Numbered from the stretch's first letter, positions 1 to 8,677 are shown. The stretch is 64,000 bases of DNA from Polynucleobacter sp. MWH-Loch1C5 (GCF_018881775.1 NZ_JACVPR010000001.1:1320318-1384317); one strand, 5' to 3'. Program-made: numbers and translations. The notes: a model not told the origin generated them from the letters alone.

Positions 1-252
1 GAGGGTGGTGTTGAGTTTGTTGTGATGGATACTGGGCCAGGTATAGCAGAGGAACACATACCACGTTTAACAGAACGCTTTTATCGGGTTGACCGAAGTC
101 GTTCCCGTGAGACGGGTGGTACTGGTCTTGGTTTAGCCATTGTGAAGCATGTGGCCACACGCCATCAGGGAGAGTTGCGTATTACTTCTTCCTTAGGGAT
201 TGGTAGTCGCTTTACTATCTTTATCCCAGCTCAACGTGTGGTTTCTGAATAA
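1..252 (+). CDS. phoR: Phosphate regulon sensor histidine kinase PhoR, C-terminal fragment
   Basis: The reading frame is open from base 1, so the 5' part lies outside the window. The visible 83 residues are the end of a HATPase_c kinase domain: DTGPGI (G1 box), an [10 protein letters not shown] stretch (F box region) and [12 protein letters not shown] (G2 box). The FYRVD and [10 protein letters not shown] wording is typical of PhoR kinases, which phosphorylate PhoB when phosphate is scarce. The call rests mainly on context: ppk and ppx follow with PHO boxes, and phoB-phoR-ppk-ppx is a common betaproteobacterial order. It converges on ppk with an 8-bp gap. Another OmpR-family sensor kinase is possible but less likely. 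Confidence 0.82.
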   Translation, partial: EGGVEFVVMDTGPGIAEEHIPRLTERFYRVDRSRSRETGGTGLGLAIVKHVATRHQGELRITSSLGIGSRFTIFIPAQRVVSE

Positions 253-260
253 TTCAGAAT

Positions 261-2348
261 TTAATCTGAGAGCAGTTTGACTAATTCTAATTGACCAATA
301 AACGGCTTACTGCTAGACCTTGCTTGTAGTTGTTTATAGCTGCCCTCAGCTTGCATGATCCACGCGGTGGTGTTATCTTTTAAAAGCATCATAAAGCCTT
401 CACGAATCACTCTGGCTTTTAGTTTCTTATCCAAGACTGGGAAGGCGACTTCAACACGTCTAAAGAGATTGCGATCCATCCAGTCTGCTGAGGATAGATA
501 TAAGGTCTCAGCACCATCTGCATAGAAATAATAAATACGGTGATGTTCTAAAAACTTACCAATAATGGAGCGAACTTTGATATTTTCAGAGAGTCCCGGT
601 ACGCCCGGTTGTAGTGCGCAGACACCACGAATGATCAAATCAATCTTGACGCCAGCGGCTGAGGCTTTATAGAGCTCGGCAATGATGGTCGGTTCTAGTA
701 GGGCATTCATCTTAGCCATAATTCGTGCCTTACGGCCGGCTTTGGCAGCGCGTGCTTCAGCACGAATGTGCGCGATGAGCTCGCTATGCATAGTAAAGGG
801 GGACTGCCATAATTGCTTGAGTTCAGTGCGGCTACCTGTACCAGTGAGTTGCATGAAGACATGATGCATATCTTCACAAATTTCTTGGTTGGCTGTCATT
901 AGGCCAAAATCACTATATAAGCGAGCCGTTCGTGGGTGATAGTTTCCTGTACCTAAATGGGCATAGCGCTTGAGCAAGACCTTAGATTTGCGACGACCTT
1001 GTGCAGGAACGACTTCTCGCCGCACAATCAATAGCATCTTGGCATGACATTTATGGCCGACTACGCCATAGACCACATGAGCGCCCACTTTTTCTAATTT
1101 GGCCGCCCAAGATATATTGGTTTGCTCATCAAAGCGCGCCAGGAGTTCTACCACGACGGTCACTTCTTTACCGTTACGGGCTGCTTCCATGAGTGCATCC
1201 ATCACTTGAGATTGATCGCCGGTTCGATAAACAGTTTGTTTAATCGCTAAAACATCAGGGTCACGCGCAGCTTCTTTGAGCATTTCAAGTACCGGATCAA
1301 AAGCCTCGTAAGGATGATGAAGTAATACATCTTTCTCATCCAAAATATCAAAAATGCTATGTTGACCAGGTTTTGGCGTTACAGATTTTGTCGGGGAGTG
1401 TTTGGGAAATTTAAGATCGGGCCGGTCGACCAGATCAGGAATTTGCACCAGTCGTACAAGATTGACGGGGCCGTTGACGCGATAACAATCTGCTTCGTTC
1501 AAATGATTCATTTGACGAAGATATTTAATCAAGCCTTCTGGCATGGTGTCGGTTACTTCGAGCCTTACGGCGTCTCCAAGATGGCGTGTGGGCAACTCAC
1601 CCTGTAAGGCCGAGCGCAAATCGGTAATGTCATCTTCATCGACAAATAGATCCGAATTACGCGTGACCCTAAATTGGTGACAGCCGGTGACTGCCATCCC
1701 GGGAAAAAGCTGTGGGACAAAAGCTTGCATAAAGGATGATAGTAGTACAAAGCCATGGGGTGCATCACAGAGGTGACTTGGCATCGGTACCACACGCGGT
1801 AGGGAGCGCGGGGCTTGGACTACGGCTAAGCTAGCTTCACGCCCAAAGGCATCTTGACCTGAGAGGCTGACAAAAAAGTTCAAGCTCTTATTGATTACCT
1901 TGGGGAAAGGATGTGCTGGATCTAGTGCTATTGGGGTTAGAAGGGGAACCAGTTCGGTATTAAAGAATTCTTGAGCCCATTTTTTTTGCCCTGCACTCCA
2001 TTGGTCAGCCAAATAAAAACGAATACCTTCTTTATTCATCTTAAGCAGGATGTCATCTTGTAATAGCTGATACATACGGCTCACCAAGGCATGGGCTCGT
2101 TGAGTTACTAAGTCATAGGCTTTGATGACACTCAAACCATCGGGAGTCTGATTTTGAGGGTTGTCGCGTAATTGCTCCTTCAAACCAGACATACGAATCT
2201 CAAAAAACTCGTCCATATTGCTAGATACAATACAGACAAAGCGTAAGCGCTCTAGTAAAGGAGTTTTGGGATTTTCGGCTTGAGCTAATACCCGAGCATT
2301 AAACTCCAGTACGCCAATTTCTCGGTTTAAAAGTGCTATTTTTGCCAT
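261..2348 (-). CDS. ppk: Polyphosphate kinase 1
   Basis: The 695-aa protein has the usual PPK1 length and transfers the ATP gamma-phosphate to polyphosphate chains. The N-terminus aligns with the PPK1 start (REIGVLEFNARVL, then SSNMDEFFEIRM), which fixes the ATG. The two phospholipase-D-like catalytic domains carry the phospho-accepting histidine near residue 434 (GHKCHAKMLL), then GTGNYHPRTARLYSDFGL, and a second histidine motif near residue 600 (EHHRIYYF). A PHO box on this strand ends only 22 nt before the ATG, which leaves room for almost no leader. Divergent from ppx. Confidence 0.97.
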   Translation of the reverse strand: MAKIALLNREIGVLEFNARVLAQAENPKTPLLERLRFVCIVSSNMDEFFEIRMSGLKEQLRDNPQNQTPDGLSVIKAYDLVTQRAHALVSRMYQLLQDDILLKMNKEGIRFYLADQWSAGQKKWAQEFFNTELVPLLTPIALDPAHPFPKVINKSLNFFVSLSGQDAFGREASLAVVQAPRSLPRVVPMPSHLCDAPHGFVLLSSFMQAFVPQLFPGMAVTGCHQFRVTRNSDLFVDEDDITDLRSALQGELPTRHLGDAVRLEVTDTMPEGLIKYLRQMNHLNEADCYRVNGPVNLVRLVQIPDLVDRPDLKFPKHSPTKSVTPKPGQHSIFDILDEKDVLLHHPYEAFDPVLEMLKEAARDPDVLAIKQTVYRTGDQSQVMDALMEAARNGKEVTVVVELLARFDEQTNISWAAKLEKVGAHVVYGVVGHKCHAKMLLIVRREVVPAQGRRKSKVLLKRYAHLGTGNYHPRTARLYSDFGLMTANQEICEDMHHVFMQLTGTGSRTELKQLWQSPFTMHSELIAHIRAEARAAKAGRKARIMAKMNALLEPTIIAELYKASAAGVKIDLIIRGVCALQPGVPGLSENIKVRSIIGKFLEHHRIYYFYADGAETLYLSSADWMDRNLFRRVEVAFPVLDKKLKARVIREGFMMLLKDNTTAWIMQAEGSYKQLQARSSSKPFIGQLELVKLLSD

Positions 2349-2370
2349 GTCATGAGTGTGGCAAATCGAT

Positions 2371-2388
2371 ATGTCAAAAATATGACAA
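2371..2388 (-). promoter_or_regulatory. PHO box upstream of ppk
   Basis: Read on the minus strand the site is TTGTCAT-ATTT-TTGACAT: two 7-bp half-sites with a 4-bp spacer, against the consensus CTGTCAT-N4-CTGTCAT. This is the binding pattern of PhoB, the response regulator partnered with PhoR. It points toward ppk. Confidence 0.8.
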
Positions 2389-2403
2389 TTTGATGAAATC
2401 CAA

Positions 2404-2421
2404 TTGTCATCGCCATGTCAT
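2404..2421 (+). promoter_or_regulatory. PHO box upstream of ppx
   Basis: TTGTCAT-CGCC-ATGTCAT shows two near-perfect PhoB half-sites at the required 11-bp period. A possible -10 hexamer (TAATGT, 2432-2437) lies about 10 bp downstream. This places the transcript start near 2443 and argues that translation begins at the ATG at 2461. Confidence 0.85.
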
Positions 2422-2460
2422 AAAGAAGTCATAATGTTGGAAAAAATAAACCTATCAATC

Positions 2461-4026
2461 ATGTCTAGTTCGATTTCTGCACCCCAAAATAATTTTGCTA
2501 ATCAAAAAGAAGAGCTAGTCGCTGCCGTTGACCTAGGGTCTAATAGTTTCCGTATGGTGATTGCTAAGGTGATGCACTCGCCATCGGGTACACAGCTTCT
2601 ACCGATCGACACTCTGAGAGAGTCGGTTCGTCTGGCGGCTGGCTTGAAAGAAAACAAAACCCTGGATCAAAAGGCCTTTCAAAGGGGGCTTGAGGCTTTA
2701 AGTCGTTTTGGTGATCGCTTAAGACATTTCCATCCTAAACAAGTTCGTGCAGTGGCTACGAATACCTTGCGTGTGGCGCGCAATGCAGACCAATTTATTC
2801 ATGAAGCACAAAGACTCTTGGGTTTCCCCATTGAAGTCATTGCAGGACGTGAAGAGGCGCGTCTGATTTATATTGGTGCTGCACATGATGCCCCTGCATG
2901 TGATGGTAAGCGCTTTGTCCTCGATATTGGGGGAGGGTCTACAGAATTCATTATTGGCGATGGTTATGACCCCAAGCTCTTAGAGTCCGTCTACATTGGA
3001 TGCGTCTCGTATTCGCAACAGTTTTTCCCGAATGGTTTAGTTGATGCCTATTGCTTTAAGCAGGCTCAATTGGCGGCGCGACGAGAGATAGAGGTCATTT
3101 CCTCGCAATTCCGTAAGATGGGTTGGAAGCAGGCCATTGGTTCATCGGGTACGGCGCGTGCGATTGCGGAATTAATTGCTTTGAACGGTTTTGAAGGAGA
3201 GCCTCATGAGTTACCGGTGGGTGATTTTGGGGGTGTCATCACAAGAGATAGCCTTCATGCACTTAAAAAATCACTTATTGAATCTGAATACATTGATCGA
3301 TCTCAATTGATAGGCCTTAAGGGCGATCGTCGCCCGGTTTTGCCAGGGGGCTTGGCAATCATGATGGCAGCCTTTGATGAATTAGAGATCGATCGTATGG
3401 AAGTTACCGAAGCTGCTTTGCGCTTAGGGGTTCTTTATGATTTGATTGGTCGAGAGCAGCATCACGATATGCGTTTTGTGACGGTTGAACAGTTCATGCA
3501 ACGTTATAACGTCGATCGCTCTCAAGCTTTACGTGTACAAGAAATGGCGAGTTATTTCTTGCAACAATTTCCTAAGCCTAAGACTGAAAATCGTAAAGAA
3601 AATCTTAATTTACTAAGTTGGGCTGCGCAGTTACATGAAATTGGCCTCACTATTTCTCATAACGGTTATCACAAACACTCTGCTTATATTGCTACCCATG
3701 CTGATATGCCTGGTTTTTCTCGTTTAGATCAGGCGCGTTTGGCTGCTCTATTGCTAGGACATACGGGTAAGTTGGGGAAACTGGCTGTCAGCTCTGCTTA
3801 TATCGATTGGCGTATGCTTTTTTCAATTCGCTTAGCTTATGTGATCTGTCGCAGAAGGGCTGATGAGAAAGTTCCTGATATACAAGTCAAAGAAATTGAA
3901 GGGGGATTCACCATTACGATACCTCAAGCTTGGGCACAAAAAAATCCTCTTACAGTCTACAGCCTAGAAAAAGAATCAAATGATTGGCAAAAAATTGATA
4001 AGCGTTATCAGATAGAAATGATTTGA
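2461..4026 (+). CDS. ppx: Exopolyphosphatase (Ppx/GppA family)
   Basis: Releases phosphate from polyphosphate ends or acts on pppGpp. The actin-like N-terminal domain shows VDLGSNSFRMVI near residue 25, the REEARLIYIG loop and VLDIGGGSTEFI. The C-terminal part has the HD-like helical domain (LHEIGLTISHNGYHKHSAYI) of long Ppx/GppA proteins. I chose the ATG at 2461 (521 aa). The upstream in-frame codons at 2404 and 2434 fall inside the PHO box and its predicted -10, so they are unlikely to be in the mRNA. Divergent from ppk, the usual partner. Confidence 0.95.
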   Translation: MSSSISAPQNNFANQKEELVAAVDLGSNSFRMVIAKVMHSPSGTQLLPIDTLRESVRLAAGLKENKTLDQKAFQRGLEALSRFGDRLRHFHPKQVRAVATNTLRVARNADQFIHEAQRLLGFPIEVIAGREEARLIYIGAAHDAPACDGKRFVLDIGGGSTEFIIGDGYDPKLLESVYIGCVSYSQQFFPNGLVDAYCFKQAQLAARREIEVISSQFRKMGWKQAIGSSGTARAIAELIALNGFEGEPHELPVGDFGGVITRDSLHALKKSLIESEYIDRSQLIGLKGDRRPVLPGGLAIMMAAFDELEIDRMEVTEAALRLGVLYDLIGREQHHDMRFVTVEQFMQRYNVDRSQALRVQEMASYFLQQFPKPKTENRKENLNLLSWAAQLHEIGLTISHNGYHKHSAYIATHADMPGFSRLDQARLAALLLGHTGKLGKLAVSSAYIDWRMLFSIRLAYVICRRRADEKVPDIQVKEIEGGFTITIPQAWAQKNPLTVYSLEKESNDWQKIDKRYQIEMI

Positions 4027-4049
4027 AATCCCATTCCCTAGTAATAGAA

Positions 4050-4072
4050 AAAGCTTCCCAGTGGGAAGCTTT
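4050..4072. terminator. Bidirectional terminator between ppx and olsB
   Basis: The perfect stem AAAGCTTCCC / GGGAAGCTTT has a 3-nt loop. The flanking run gives TTTTTC when read on the minus strand and only TTTAAT on the plus strand, so it should work best for the olsB transcript. Confidence 0.75.
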
Positions 4073-4102
4073 AATCATTCAAGTGGCCGATCTGATCGAT
4101 GC

Positions 4103-5026
4103 TTACGATTGAGCCAAGAAGTGCTTAGCGTAACGCGGATGAATCTCATCAAGTCGCAACATCGTCAAGAAGTCAGCTGTATTGAAGTCTGGGTCCCAAG
4201 CGGGGTCGCCACAAATCTTGGCACCCAGACGCAGATAACCTTTAATCAGTGCAGGTGGCTCAACCTCTAATTGATGATTGAGCTCTTCAATTGGTAAGGC
4301 TAACTTAGGAAAGACGCGGTATTCAACATCCGTGAGATGTGAGGCGCTCAATTTCTTTGCTAGGCTAGCCGCATAGTGGCCACCGTCACCCATCGGTACG
4401 CTGGCACAACCGAGCATAATTTCGTAATTATTTTTCTTCATGTACTGACCTAAGCCGCTCCATAAAGCCATAATGACCCCGCCTGAACGGTAATCACGGT
4501 GTACGCAAGAGCGACCCACCTCGACCATTTTTTCGCGCAAATGACGCAGACGAACTAACTCAAACTCTGAGTCAGAGTAGAAGCAACCCATTTCTTTGGC
4601 GCGATGTGGCGGTAAAACACGATAAGTACCAATCACTTTTAAGGTCTCGTTATCACGTACCAATAAATGCTCACAGTAGTTGTCAAAAATATCGACATCA
4701 AGATCTTCAGCATGAGGGGCTAGGCGGGCACCCATTTCCTCGGCAAATACTTTGTAGCGTAGACGTTGAGCTTCCTTCACTTCATCCTGATGGCGCGCCC
4801 AGCTGACGGAAATAGGCTGTGATTCCTTCTTAATGTTTGCCGCTTGAGGACTAGGGCGCTCAATACGAACATTCACGGGTGCGGCACTATTTTTCTTTTT
4901 CAGACCGGGTAGTTTTTCTTTCAAAATGACTTGTAGTGGAGCCAGGCGTTCAGACAGACTTTTTTTAGTTTTAGTCTTGATGATGCCATCGGTTAAGATC
5001 GATAGTGGGTTTGGAATCTCTCTCAT
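4103..5026 (-). CDS. olsB: Ornithine N-acyltransferase OlsB-like (lyso-ornithine lipid synthase)
   Basis: The 307-aa protein belongs to the GNAT-fold OlsB / putative-hemolysin family, which N-acylates ornithine with a 3-hydroxyacyl chain from ACP to give lyso-ornithine lipid. Family motifs seen are LRYKVFAEEMGA, GTYRVLP, VEVGRSCVHRDYRSGG, LWSGLGQYM, a GCASVPMGDGGHY stretch and PALIKGYLRLGAKICGDPAWD followed by FNTADFLTML. The first ~75 residues are a basic, low-complexity extension of unknown role. It lies 58 bp downstream of agt and is probably co-transcribed. PHO-like half-sites just upstream may add a promoter. The substrate is known for the family, not shown here. Confidence 0.82.
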   Translation of the reverse strand: MREIPNPLSILTDGIIKTKTKKSLSERLAPLQVILKEKLPGLKKKNSAAPVNVRIERPSPQAANIKKESQPISVSWARHQDEVKEAQRLRYKVFAEEMGARLAPHAEDLDVDIFDNYCEHLLVRDNETLKVIGTYRVLPPHRAKEMGCFYSDSEFELVRLRHLREKMVEVGRSCVHRDYRSGGVIMALWSGLGQYMKKNNYEIMLGCASVPMGDGGHYAASLAKKLSASHLTDVEYRVFPKLALPIEELNHQLEVEPPALIKGYLRLGAKICGDPAWDPDFNTADFLTMLRLDEIHPRYAKHFLAQS

Positions 5027-5071
5027 AAAACTGTCTTCCTCATTATCTTTTCAATCATGAGTCTTAATTTA

Positions 5072-5099
5072 GTGACAGAATGTGTCAGGCGAGTGACGC
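5072..5099 (-). promoter_or_regulatory. Possible degenerate PHO site in front of olsB
   Basis: On the minus strand there are three TGTCA-like half-sites: GCGTCAC (5099-5093) and CTGACAC (5088-5082) at the canonical 11-bp period, then CTGTCAC (5078-5072) at 10 bp. The site overlaps the last codons of agt and ends about 45 nt before the olsB start. The matches are imperfect. Confidence 0.35.
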
Positions 5100-6116
5100 A
5101 ATCTTGACACTTGTGTGACTGCCGACGGGCTTCAGATGATTTAAAAACTGTTGGCTAGCGACCGCCCATGAAAACTTCTCCGCATGTGCACGAGCTACTT
5201 CACGCGGAATGTTGAGAGCATCTAAACAAGCTTGGCGCAGGTCTTCATTCATGGCCCCTGAATTAGAGTTGCCAATCACATCAATCGGTCCAGTGACAGG
5301 GTAGGCAGCAACCGGCAGGCCACAGGCCATGGCTTCTAATAAGACGAGGCCAAAAGTATCAGTTTTACTCGGGAATACGAATACATCGGCAGATGCATAG
5401 ACTTTGGCAAGCTCTTCTTGCTGTAAGACGCCGAGGTAACTGACTTCTGGATATTTTGCTTTTAAACCAGCAAGCGCTGGACCATCTCCTACCACCCATT
5501 TAGAACCCGGTAGTTTGAGTTCTAAAAATGCTTCTATATTTTTCTCAACAGCCACACGACCTACGTATAAAAAGATGGGGTGCGCCGTATTGAGCACTTT
5601 CGCATCCTGCATCTTAAAAATGTCTAGATCCACACCGCGAGTCCAGAGTACGACATTGGTAAAGCCGTAAGCTTCGAGATCTTTTTTCACAACCTCGGTA
5701 GGCGCCATCACGGCAAGAGAGGGGTCATGAAACCAACGCAAAAACTTATAAGTAATAGCTAATGGAATGGCTGTACGTGCTTTGACATATTCTGGGAAGC
5801 GGGTGTGATATGCGGTTGAGAATGGCAGCTTATTTTTGATTGCATAAGAGCGTGCAGCGATTCCTAAAGGACCTTCAGTTGCAATATGAATCGCGTCCGG
5901 GTTAAACGATTTCATACGCTCAAGCACTTTTTTCTTCGGAAAGAGAGATAGTGCGATATCAGGATAGGTCGGGCAGGGGATGGTTTTAAATTCTAGGGGT
6001 GTAATCATCTGAATTTCATGCCCTAGTTTTTCCAACTCAAAGCGTGTTTGCTTGAGGGTACGAACTACGCCGTTGACTTGTGGCTCCCATGCATCGGTCA
6101 CGATCATGATTCTCAT
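5085..6116 (-). CDS. agt: GT4-family glycosyltransferase, probable diacylglycerol glycosyltransferase Agt
   Basis: The 343-aa GT-B fold enzyme has a glycine/valine-rich N-terminus (WEPQVNGVVRTL), an acceptor-side stretch YHTRFPEYVKAR, a YVGRVAVEKNIEAFL donor-domain entry, and the GT4 nucleotide-sugar motif PSKTDTFGLVLLEAMACGLP (E-x7-E). It overlaps plcP by 4 nt (ATGA), so the two are translationally coupled. In other proteobacteria the plcP-agt pair removes phospholipid head groups and then glycosylates the diacylglycerol released during phosphate starvation. The same role is inferred here. The sugar donor cannot be read from sequence. Confidence 0.8.
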   Translation of the reverse strand: MRIMIVTDAWEPQVNGVVRTLKQTRFELEKLGHEIQMITPLEFKTIPCPTYPDIALSLFPKKKVLERMKSFNPDAIHIATEGPLGIAARSYAIKNKLPFSTAYHTRFPEYVKARTAIPLAITYKFLRWFHDPSLAVMAPTEVVKKDLEAYGFTNVVLWTRGVDLDIFKMQDAKVLNTAHPIFLYVGRVAVEKNIEAFLELKLPGSKWVVGDGPALAGLKAKYPEVSYLGVLQQEELAKVYASADVFVFPSKTDTFGLVLLEAMACGLPVAAYPVTGPIDVIGNSNSGAMNEDLRQACLDALNIPREVARAHAEKFSWAVASQQFLNHLKPVGSHTSVKIASLA

Positions 6117-6964
6117 TGCGGTGTCTCCATTTTTTCAGTAACTTGTATATTGATGGTCTGTGCGCTCAGTTCCTTTGTCTGCACAGCAGTGATGCTCATA
6201 TCCACGATTAAATCTTTCACGGTTTCTTCTAGAATCACAGGCCAATGCACGATTCGAAGACTGCCATCCGCGTCTTCAACCAAGGCTGTTAGGCTCTCTA
6301 CCCAGTCACCATCATTGCAATAAAGCAGGCCATCAATCGTGCGTATTTCAGCTTTATGGATATGACCGCAAACGACCCCATCGCAACCGCGCAGACGAGC
6401 TTCACGAGCCATGATGTGCTCAAAATCAGCGATATAACTCACTGCATTTTTGACCGAGTGCTTGAGGTATTGAGATAAAGACCAGTATTGCAAGCCCAGG
6501 CGCGAGCGGATCTTGTTGAACCAGCGATTCACCCACAAAATGAAGGTATAGAGAGTGTCACCTACGTAAGCTAGCCATTTGGCGTACTGCATCACGCCGT
6601 CAAAAAGATCCCCATGAGTAATCCACAAGCGCTTTCCATCGGCCGTCACATGAATGACTTCTTCCTCTACTCGGATATCACCGAAGCTCATGCCAAAGTA
6701 CTCACGCGCCATTTCATCATGGTTGCCAGGGATGTAAATGACTTCTGAACCTTTGCGGGCTTTACGCAATAGTTTTTGCACGACATCGTTATGCGATTGG
6801 GGCCAATACCAGCTCTTCTTTAAGCGCCAGCCATCAATGATGTCGCCAACTAAATAAATCTTATCTGCGTCATTGTGTTTTAAAAAATCGAGAAGATACT
6901 TCGCTTGACAGCCGGCAGTGCCGAGGTGGACATCTGAAATCCAGATTGCACGGTAATGGTTCAT
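6113..6964 (-). CDS. plcP: PlcP-type metallophosphoesterase (phospholipase C for lipid remodelling)
   Basis: The 283-aa calcineurin-like phosphoesterase is of the group often annotated as UDP-2,3-diacylglucosamine diphosphatase. All metal motifs are present: SDVHLG near residue 10, VGDIIDGW near 40, PGNHDE near 80, THGD near 118 and GHIHKAE near 200. PlcP enzymes split phospholipids to diacylglycerol and a phosphorylated head group. Three points favour PlcP over LpxH: the 283-aa length (LpxH is nearer 240), coupling to agt, and a PHO box directly upstream. It is first in the minus-strand operon plcP-agt-olsB. Confidence 0.8.
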   Translation of the reverse strand: MNHYRAIWISDVHLGTAGCQAKYLLDFLKHNDADKIYLVGDIIDGWRLKKSWYWPQSHNDVVQKLLRKARKGSEVIYIPGNHDEMAREYFGMSFGDIRVEEEVIHVTADGKRLWITHGDLFDGVMQYAKWLAYVGDTLYTFILWVNRWFNKIRSRLGLQYWSLSQYLKHSVKNAVSYIADFEHIMAREARLRGCDGVVCGHIHKAEIRTIDGLLYCNDGDWVESLTALVEDADGSLRIVHWPVILEETVKDLIVDMSITAVQTKELSAQTINIQVTEKMETPQ

Positions 6965-6999
6965 GAGTGCTTATTGAGCCTGATATTTTTGAAGGCTCG

Positions 7000-7017
7000 A
7001 TGACAGATTCATGTCAT
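7000..7017 (-). promoter_or_regulatory. PHO box upstream of plcP-agt-olsB
   Basis: On the minus strand the site is ATGACAT-GAAT-CTGTCAT. The half-site nearest the gene is a perfect match to the PhoB consensus, the spacing is canonical, and the site ends 35 nt before the plcP ATG. Confidence 0.75.
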
Positions 7018-7028
7018 CTTGATGACAC
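7011..7028 (+). promoter_or_regulatory. PHO box upstream of olsA
   Basis: On the plus strand the site is ATGTCAT-CTTG-ATGACAC. It shares the 7011-7017 half-site with the plcP box and ends 22 nt before the olsA ATG, the same distance as in ppk. Confidence 0.6.
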
Positions 7029-7050
7029 AAAGTTATGACATGCTTGGCGC

Positions 7051-7761
7051 ATGAAAAGTAGTCTACTAGTGATTCATATTCTCTGGGCCTTGATACAGAT
7101 ACCCGTTCTGTTAGCGTTGGGGGCTCAGAAAAGACGCAGCATGATTCAGTCATGGGCGCAAAGATTGCTGCACATTTTAGATGTCAAGCTTGAAGTCCAT
7201 CATGCTACAGATCATCATCTTAGAGAGCCTGCCTTGTGGGTCGCTAATCATATCTCTTGGTTAGATATCCATGTAATTAATGCAGTGAGTCCTGTGACAT
7301 TTGTGGCCAAATCAGAAGTGGCGCGCTGGCCGATATTTGGATATCTAGCCCGAGCTATCGACACCATCTTTATTCAGAGAGAACGCGTCACCGATTTACG
7401 ACGTGTTTTATCAGAAATGGTTGAGCGCTTTAGATTGGGTAAAGCGGTTTGTATCTTTCCTGAAGGCACATCTTCGGAGGGGCGTGAAGTATTAGCTTTT
7501 AAATCCAATTTATTTCAGGCCGCAGTCAGTGCAAAAGTCCCAGTTTTACCTATCGCTATTCAATATCAGTTAGAGGGACAGTTCACCTCGCATACCGCAT
7601 TTATTGGAGATATGGGGCTCCTGGAGTCTATACGTTTGATTATGGATCATCCTGGGATTACTGCACGGCTGACCTTTTTAGAAACGCTAGATGCCAGTAC
7701 GAACCGTCAAGCACTCATGAGCGCTGCTCATGAATCGATTTCATCAGTACTAAGAGGCTAA
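7051..7761 (+). CDS. olsA: 1-acyl-sn-glycerol-3-phosphate acyltransferase family, probable OlsA
   Basis: The 236-aa PlsC-type acyltransferase has an N-terminal membrane helix (residues 5-25). Motif I is NHISWLD (HX4D) near residue 69, followed by a motif II-like GYLARAIDTIFIQR, motif III FPEGTSSEG near 145 and motif IV VPVLPIAI. OlsA enzymes O-acylate lyso-ornithine lipid to ornithine lipid, and some also make phosphatidate. The olsB gene nearby, divergence from plcP-agt and the PHO box favour OlsA. A plain PlsC paralogue is the alternative. Confidence 0.72.
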   Translation: MKSSLLVIHILWALIQIPVLLALGAQKRRSMIQSWAQRLLHILDVKLEVHHATDHHLREPALWVANHISWLDIHVINAVSPVTFVAKSEVARWPIFGYLARAIDTIFIQRERVTDLRRVLSEMVERFRLGKAVCIFPEGTSSEGREVLAFKSNLFQAAVSAKVPVLPIAIQYQLEGQFTSHTAFIGDMGLLESIRLIMDHPGITARLTFLETLDASTNRQALMSAAHESISSVLRG

Positions 7762-8469
7762 TCAGTGCCACTTCGGTGATAGTAGACGAATACCAATAGA
7801 GATCCAACGATTATTTCTATCCCATTCCCCTTTATTGCCTATCGTCATATCGATTTGGGCACGTTGGGGGATTAACCAGTGTCGAACACCCCCTTGAAAC
7901 GCTAGTTTTTCTGACGAGTCCTGAAAGCCTTCAGCAATCAAGTAACTGTTTGGAGCAATTTGATACTCCATACCTAGACCTGCGGTAGGAATATATTTTT
8001 TTTCATCATTCTTTTGCGAAGCACCGACATTCACATGAATAAATAAACCGTCGTTACGTAATGATTGTGTCCAAGGAATATAGAAATAATGATCGTTCAT
8101 ACGGGGCGAGATGAGGTTCGCTTCATTTTTGACATGACCCACAGCCAAACCCACGGACCAATCATTGGTCTTAGGTGCTCTCAATAAGGTTTTGCCCTGT
8201 ACTTGTACCAAGCCCCAATGTCCGCCATCAACGGTATCTCCATGGGCCTTGGCGCCACCCACGGTCAACTCAAAATTACCCCCAATATTGCACGAAGGTA
8301 GGGCCCAATATTCATTGATATTTTGATTGAATTTGGCCCAGCTTTCTACTTGGCATGAGCCCTCATCGACAATGCGCGCATCATCGGTAATCATAGGGCG
8401 AGCGGCCCAAAGTGCATTGCAACATGAGCCCAAGATGCTGATAAGTATCAGTTTTTTAAACATGCGCAT
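7762..8469 (-). CDS. Putative outer-membrane beta-barrel protein of unknown function
   Basis: The 235-aa protein has a signal peptide ending near ALWA-ARP, where a mature start ARPMITDDARIVDEGSCQVESWA follows. The rest alternates short hydrophobic and polar strands with aromatic residues and ends ISIGIRLLSPKWH, which fits a small beta-barrel. There are cysteines in the mature part (SCQVE, PSCNIGG) that could form a disulfide. It abuts the olsA stop codon and converges with it. I do not recognise a named function. Confidence 0.6.
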   Translation of the reverse strand: MRMFKKLILISILGSCCNALWAARPMITDDARIVDEGSCQVESWAKFNQNINEYWALPSCNIGGNFELTVGGAKAHGDTVDGGHWGLVQVQGKTLLRAPKTNDWSVGLAVGHVKNEANLISPRMNDHYFYIPWTQSLRNDGLFIHVNVGASQKNDEKKYIPTAGLGMEYQIAPNSYLIAEGFQDSSEKLAFQGGVRHWLIPQRAQIDMTIGNKGEWDRNNRWISIGIRLLSPKWH

Positions 8470-8677
8470 ACTTTAATACAGTTATATGACGCCACTGTAA
8501 CAACTGACCCTTATTTTTCTCCTTGCTAAATACATAAAAAAGGCGCAAAACCTTATAAATCCAAGTCTGACGTGCTATTGGAGGCGAAAAACACATTTAA
8601 TTTAGATGCTTTATTTCCATGACATTTTTATTACTTCTGAGTAAATTCCACTTAGATGTATTTGTAAAGTAAATCAC

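Noticed and set aside
2404..2460. Upstream starts for ppx (TTG 2404, ATG 2434)
   Set aside because: They overlap the PHO box and predicted -10, so they should not be in the phosphate-regulated mRNA.
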